A stretch of 16,837 bases of DNA, from positions 1 through 16,837 of the forward strand of contig CAIYTL010000240.1 of assembly GCA_903929105.1 (NCBI GenBank), read 5' to 3'. The position numbers and the translations under genes were made by a program. Below the pieces are notes generated by a model. That model was not told the origin of the DNA, made no database searches, and was given only the letters and a program-made list of their open reading frames with translations. This document shows positions 14,825-16,837 of the stretch, in pieces (the first letter of the stretch is position 1; the number at the start of each line of letters is the position of its first letter). Origin of the DNA: an uncultured Micrococcales bacterium. Lineage in GTDB: Bacteria > Actinomycetota > Actinomycetes > Actinomycetales > Microbacteriaceae.

Positions 14825-16837
14825 TTAGTCGTCACCGTCGATGCGGTGGGCGATTTTTTCAACGCGGTTGCTGCCCAGTCTGTGGCGACGAGGTGCTGGT
14901 CGCAAGCGCTCACCGCGACGCATATCGCCAGGCATTGGGCGGCGCTCAAACAGCTTCACGTGCTCGGCAGATTCAAGGCGCCAAGGAACCAGCGTGACCA
15001 TAACGCCTCGCACATACAGAAGCTGTTTTCGAATGCGGTTTGCGCGGTGATTGTGAAAGACGTGCTCCCACCAGTGGCCAACAACATATTTCGGCAAATA
15101 AACCGAGATGCGTTCACTTCCGAACTGCTCGCGGTGTGCCTCGAGATATTGAATCAATGGGGCAGAGAATTCGCGATATGGTGAGTCGATTATCTTTAGC
15201 GGAACCTCAATGCCATAGTCGCTCCACTCTTTTTCGAATTCGATAGCACGCTCAGGGTCAACCGCGATGTGAATGGCGTCGAGGCGAGTGTGACGGCTCG
15301 ATAGTGCGTAGTCAAGAGCCTTGAGTTGAGGTTTGTTTAGTTTGTCCATCATTACAACGGCATAGTCGCCCTTGCTGCCGAACTTGGTTTCAGAGTCAAC
15401 TGAAACTTCGATTTCAACAGCTTGGTAATACTTCTTGGTGTTGGCCATCACCCAATAAAGAACCGGCATGATGATGAAAACTAGCCATGCGCCGTGGGTG
15501 AATTTTGTTATTGTGACAATGATCAGAACCGCGCCGGTGAGCGTGGCACCTAAGCCGTTAATGATGGTGCCGCTGAGTGCGTCGGCGGGTTTGACTGATC
15601 CGTCAGCCTTGCCGCGCTTCCAGTGCACAAGCATGCCAACCTGGCCGACTGTGAACGAGGTGAATACACCCAAAATATATAGCTGAATCAAACCGGTTAC
15701 CGAAGCCTGATAAGCCAAAATCAAGACCATAGCCGCAGTCATGAGTGAAAGCATGCCGTTACTGAAAACCAATCGGTCGCCGCGGGTCAAGAGCGCCTTA
15801 GGGGCGTATCCGTCTTTTGCTAGAACTGAACTCAACAGGGGGAACCCGTTGAAAGCAGTGTTGGCAGCAAGTAGCAAAACCGCTGCTGTGCCGGCCTGAA
15901 TCAGGTAGAAGAAAGGTGAGTTGCCGCCGAAAACCGCCACTGCGATTTGCGCCATCAAAGACTGCTGTGGCGCACCCGTGCAAATGCCAAGTTGCGCGCA
16001 AGGGTCTTCGGCATAGTGGATTCCTGACGCCAACGCCAACCATGTGATGCCAACAAACATTGTCACAGCGGCAGCGCCCATCAGCACAAGCGTGATCTGC
16101 GCATTGCGAATCTTTGGCGCTCTAAAGGCTGGAACACCGTTGGCGATAGCCTCAACACCGGTCAGAGCCGAACAACCAGAAGCAAAGGCCCTCAGCAGCA
16201 GCAAAATCATGAATATGCCGCCATTGGCTGCTTGCTGGTCAAGAATGTGCAGTTGATAAGCAGAAGATGGCGCGGCTAGAACGTCACCTGATGCGAGGCG
16301 AAAAGCCCCAACTCCAATCATCAAGAAAACGCTGCCCAAGAAGATGTAGGTCGGAATCGCAAATGCTGTGCCAGATTCACGCACACCACGAAGGTTGATT
16401 GCACAAAGCGCAATCAAAAAGCCAACAGCGATTTCAACGCGCCAGGAGTCAAGGCCGGGAAAGGCCGAAATTAGGTTATCAACGCCCGAAGCAATCGATA
16501 CGGCAACGGTCATTACATAGTCGAGCAAAAGTGCAGCAGCGACAACCAAAGCCCAGCGACTGCCCAAGTTTTTCTGAGCAACTTCGTAGTCGCCGCCACC
16601 AGAAGGGTAGGCACCAATCACGCGACGATAGCTCAGCACGATTACGGCTAGAAGCAGAGCAACCACAGCTGCGATGTATGGCGCGGCAACCAATGCCAAA
16701 CCACCCAAGGTCAAAATCATGATTAGCTCTTGCGGGCCATAAGCCACCGACGAAAGAGGGTCGCTCGAAAAGATCGGCAACGCGATGTATTTAGGCAACA
16801 GTTCGCCTTCAAGGCTCTTGTTAGAGAGTTTTTTGCC
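14825..16837 (-). CDS. KimA-like APC/KUP-superfamily transporter, probable K+ uptake (5' end beyond window)
   Basis: Multi-spanning membrane transporter; 670 residues are visible and the frame is open to the window edge. The visible N-terminus GKKLSNKSLEGELLPKYIALP reads straight into the first helix. Key motif: SSDPLSSVAYGPQE (24-37), where D26 and Y33 match in spacing the K+-binding Asp and Tyr of B. subtilis KimA (DALSSVAY). About 12 hydrophobic helices are followed by a cytosolic domain (from about 466) with VVMMDKLNKPQLKALDYA and HTRLDAIHIAVDPE, and an Arg-rich tail ending in tandem stops. Relatives are often labelled amino-acid permeases; the M. tuberculosis homologue lies beside Trk K+-uptake genes (from memory), which favours potassium. 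The crcB pair follows 40 bp downstream. Confidence 0.88.
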   Translation of the reverse strand, partial: GKKLSNKSLEGELLPKYIALPIFSSDPLSSVAYGPQELIMILTLGGLALVAAPYIAAVVALLLAVIVLSYRRVIGAYPSGGGDYEVAQKNLGSRWALVVAAALLLDYVMTVAVSIASGVDNLISAFPGLDSWRVEIAVGFLIALCAINLRGVRESGTAFAIPTYIFLGSVFLMIGVGAFRLASGDVLAAPSSAYQLHILDQQAANGGIFMILLLLRAFASGCSALTGVEAIANGVPAFRAPKIRNAQITLVLMGAAAVTMFVGITWLALASGIHYAEDPCAQLGICTGAPQQSLMAQIAVAVFGGNSPFFYLIQAGTAAVLLLAANTAFNGFPLLSSVLAKDGYAPKALLTRGDRLVFSNGMLSLMTAAMVLILAYQASVTGLIQLYILGVFTSFTVGQVGMLVHWKRGKADGSVKPADALSGTIINGLGATLTGAVLIIVTITKFTHGAWLVFIIMPVLYWVMANTKKYYQAVEIEVSVDSETKFGSKGDYAVVMMDKLNKPQLKALDYALSSRHTRLDAIHIAVDPERAIEFEKEWSDYGIEVPLKIIDSPYREFSAPLIQYLEAHREQFGSERISVYLPKYVVGHWWEHVFHNHRANRIRKQLLYVRGVMVTLVPWRLESAEHVKLFERRPMPGDMRRGERLRPAPRRHRLGSNRVEKIAHRIDGDD

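Noticed and set aside
14495..15184. 229-aa open frame on the plus strand opposite the first crcB and the transporter
   Set aside because: It is antisense to two clear membrane-protein genes and spans their junction; no recognisable motif.
16796..16798. TTG at 16798 as the start of the transporter
   Set aside because: The frame stays open to the window edge and the preceding residues (KKLSNKSLEGEL) resemble the usual N-terminal segment before LPKYIALP, so the true start is outside the window.

Overview
The window looks like chromosomal DNA from a small-genome actinobacterium, most likely a Microbacteriaceae member close to the freshwater Luna-type lineages (Rhodoluna/Aquiluna). This is inferred from the gene set and the sequence, not from a database search. 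Pointers are a DUF3073 protein, a bacterial sterol-carrier-like protein just upstream of purF-purM, a PurF with the four Fe-S cysteines, frequent GTG/TTG starts, middling GC, and very tight packing with overlapping genes. There are no rRNA or tRNA genes, insertion sequences, phage genes or CRISPR arrays that I can see.

Layout. (1) Positions 1-5072 are all leftward. An OmpR-type response regulator and its histidine kinase are followed by purD, purC and an inositol-monophosphatase-family enzyme cut by the window edge. (2) Positions 5137-8550 are rightward: sterol-carrier-like protein, a 98-aa two-helix membrane protein of unknown role, purF and purM. (3) Positions 8547-10603 are leftward: an NAD-dependent aldehyde dehydrogenase followed by its usual partner DUF779. 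(4) Positions 10778-13737 are rightward: a NarL/LuxR-type orphan response regulator divergent from the dehydrogenase, an atypical uroporphyrinogen-III methyltransferase-family protein, and an adrenodoxin-reductase-type ferredoxin-NADP+ reductase. (5) Positions 13734-16837 are leftward: a KimA-like transporter (5' end beyond the window), two overlapping crcB fluoride-channel genes, and DUF3073.

How the genes work together. PurF, PurD, PurM and PurC catalyse steps 1, 2, 5 and 7 or 8 (depending on counting) of de novo IMP synthesis. The two purine blocks lie either side of a divergent control region at 5073-5136. The methyltransferase and ferredoxin reductase would fit siroheme-dependent sulfite or nitrite reduction, but no reductase is in the window and the methyltransferase lacks a normally invariant arginine. 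The transporter and the CrcB pair are an ion-handling block.

Nothing here is an obvious new defence or mobile system. The most interesting points are the asymmetric CrcB pair, the divergent methyltransferase-family protein, the orphan regulator with a degraded phosphorylation pocket facing the dehydrogenase, and a set of hairpins built across stop codons. The clearest of these is a perfect intrinsic terminator made from the last codons of the ferredoxin reductase gene.
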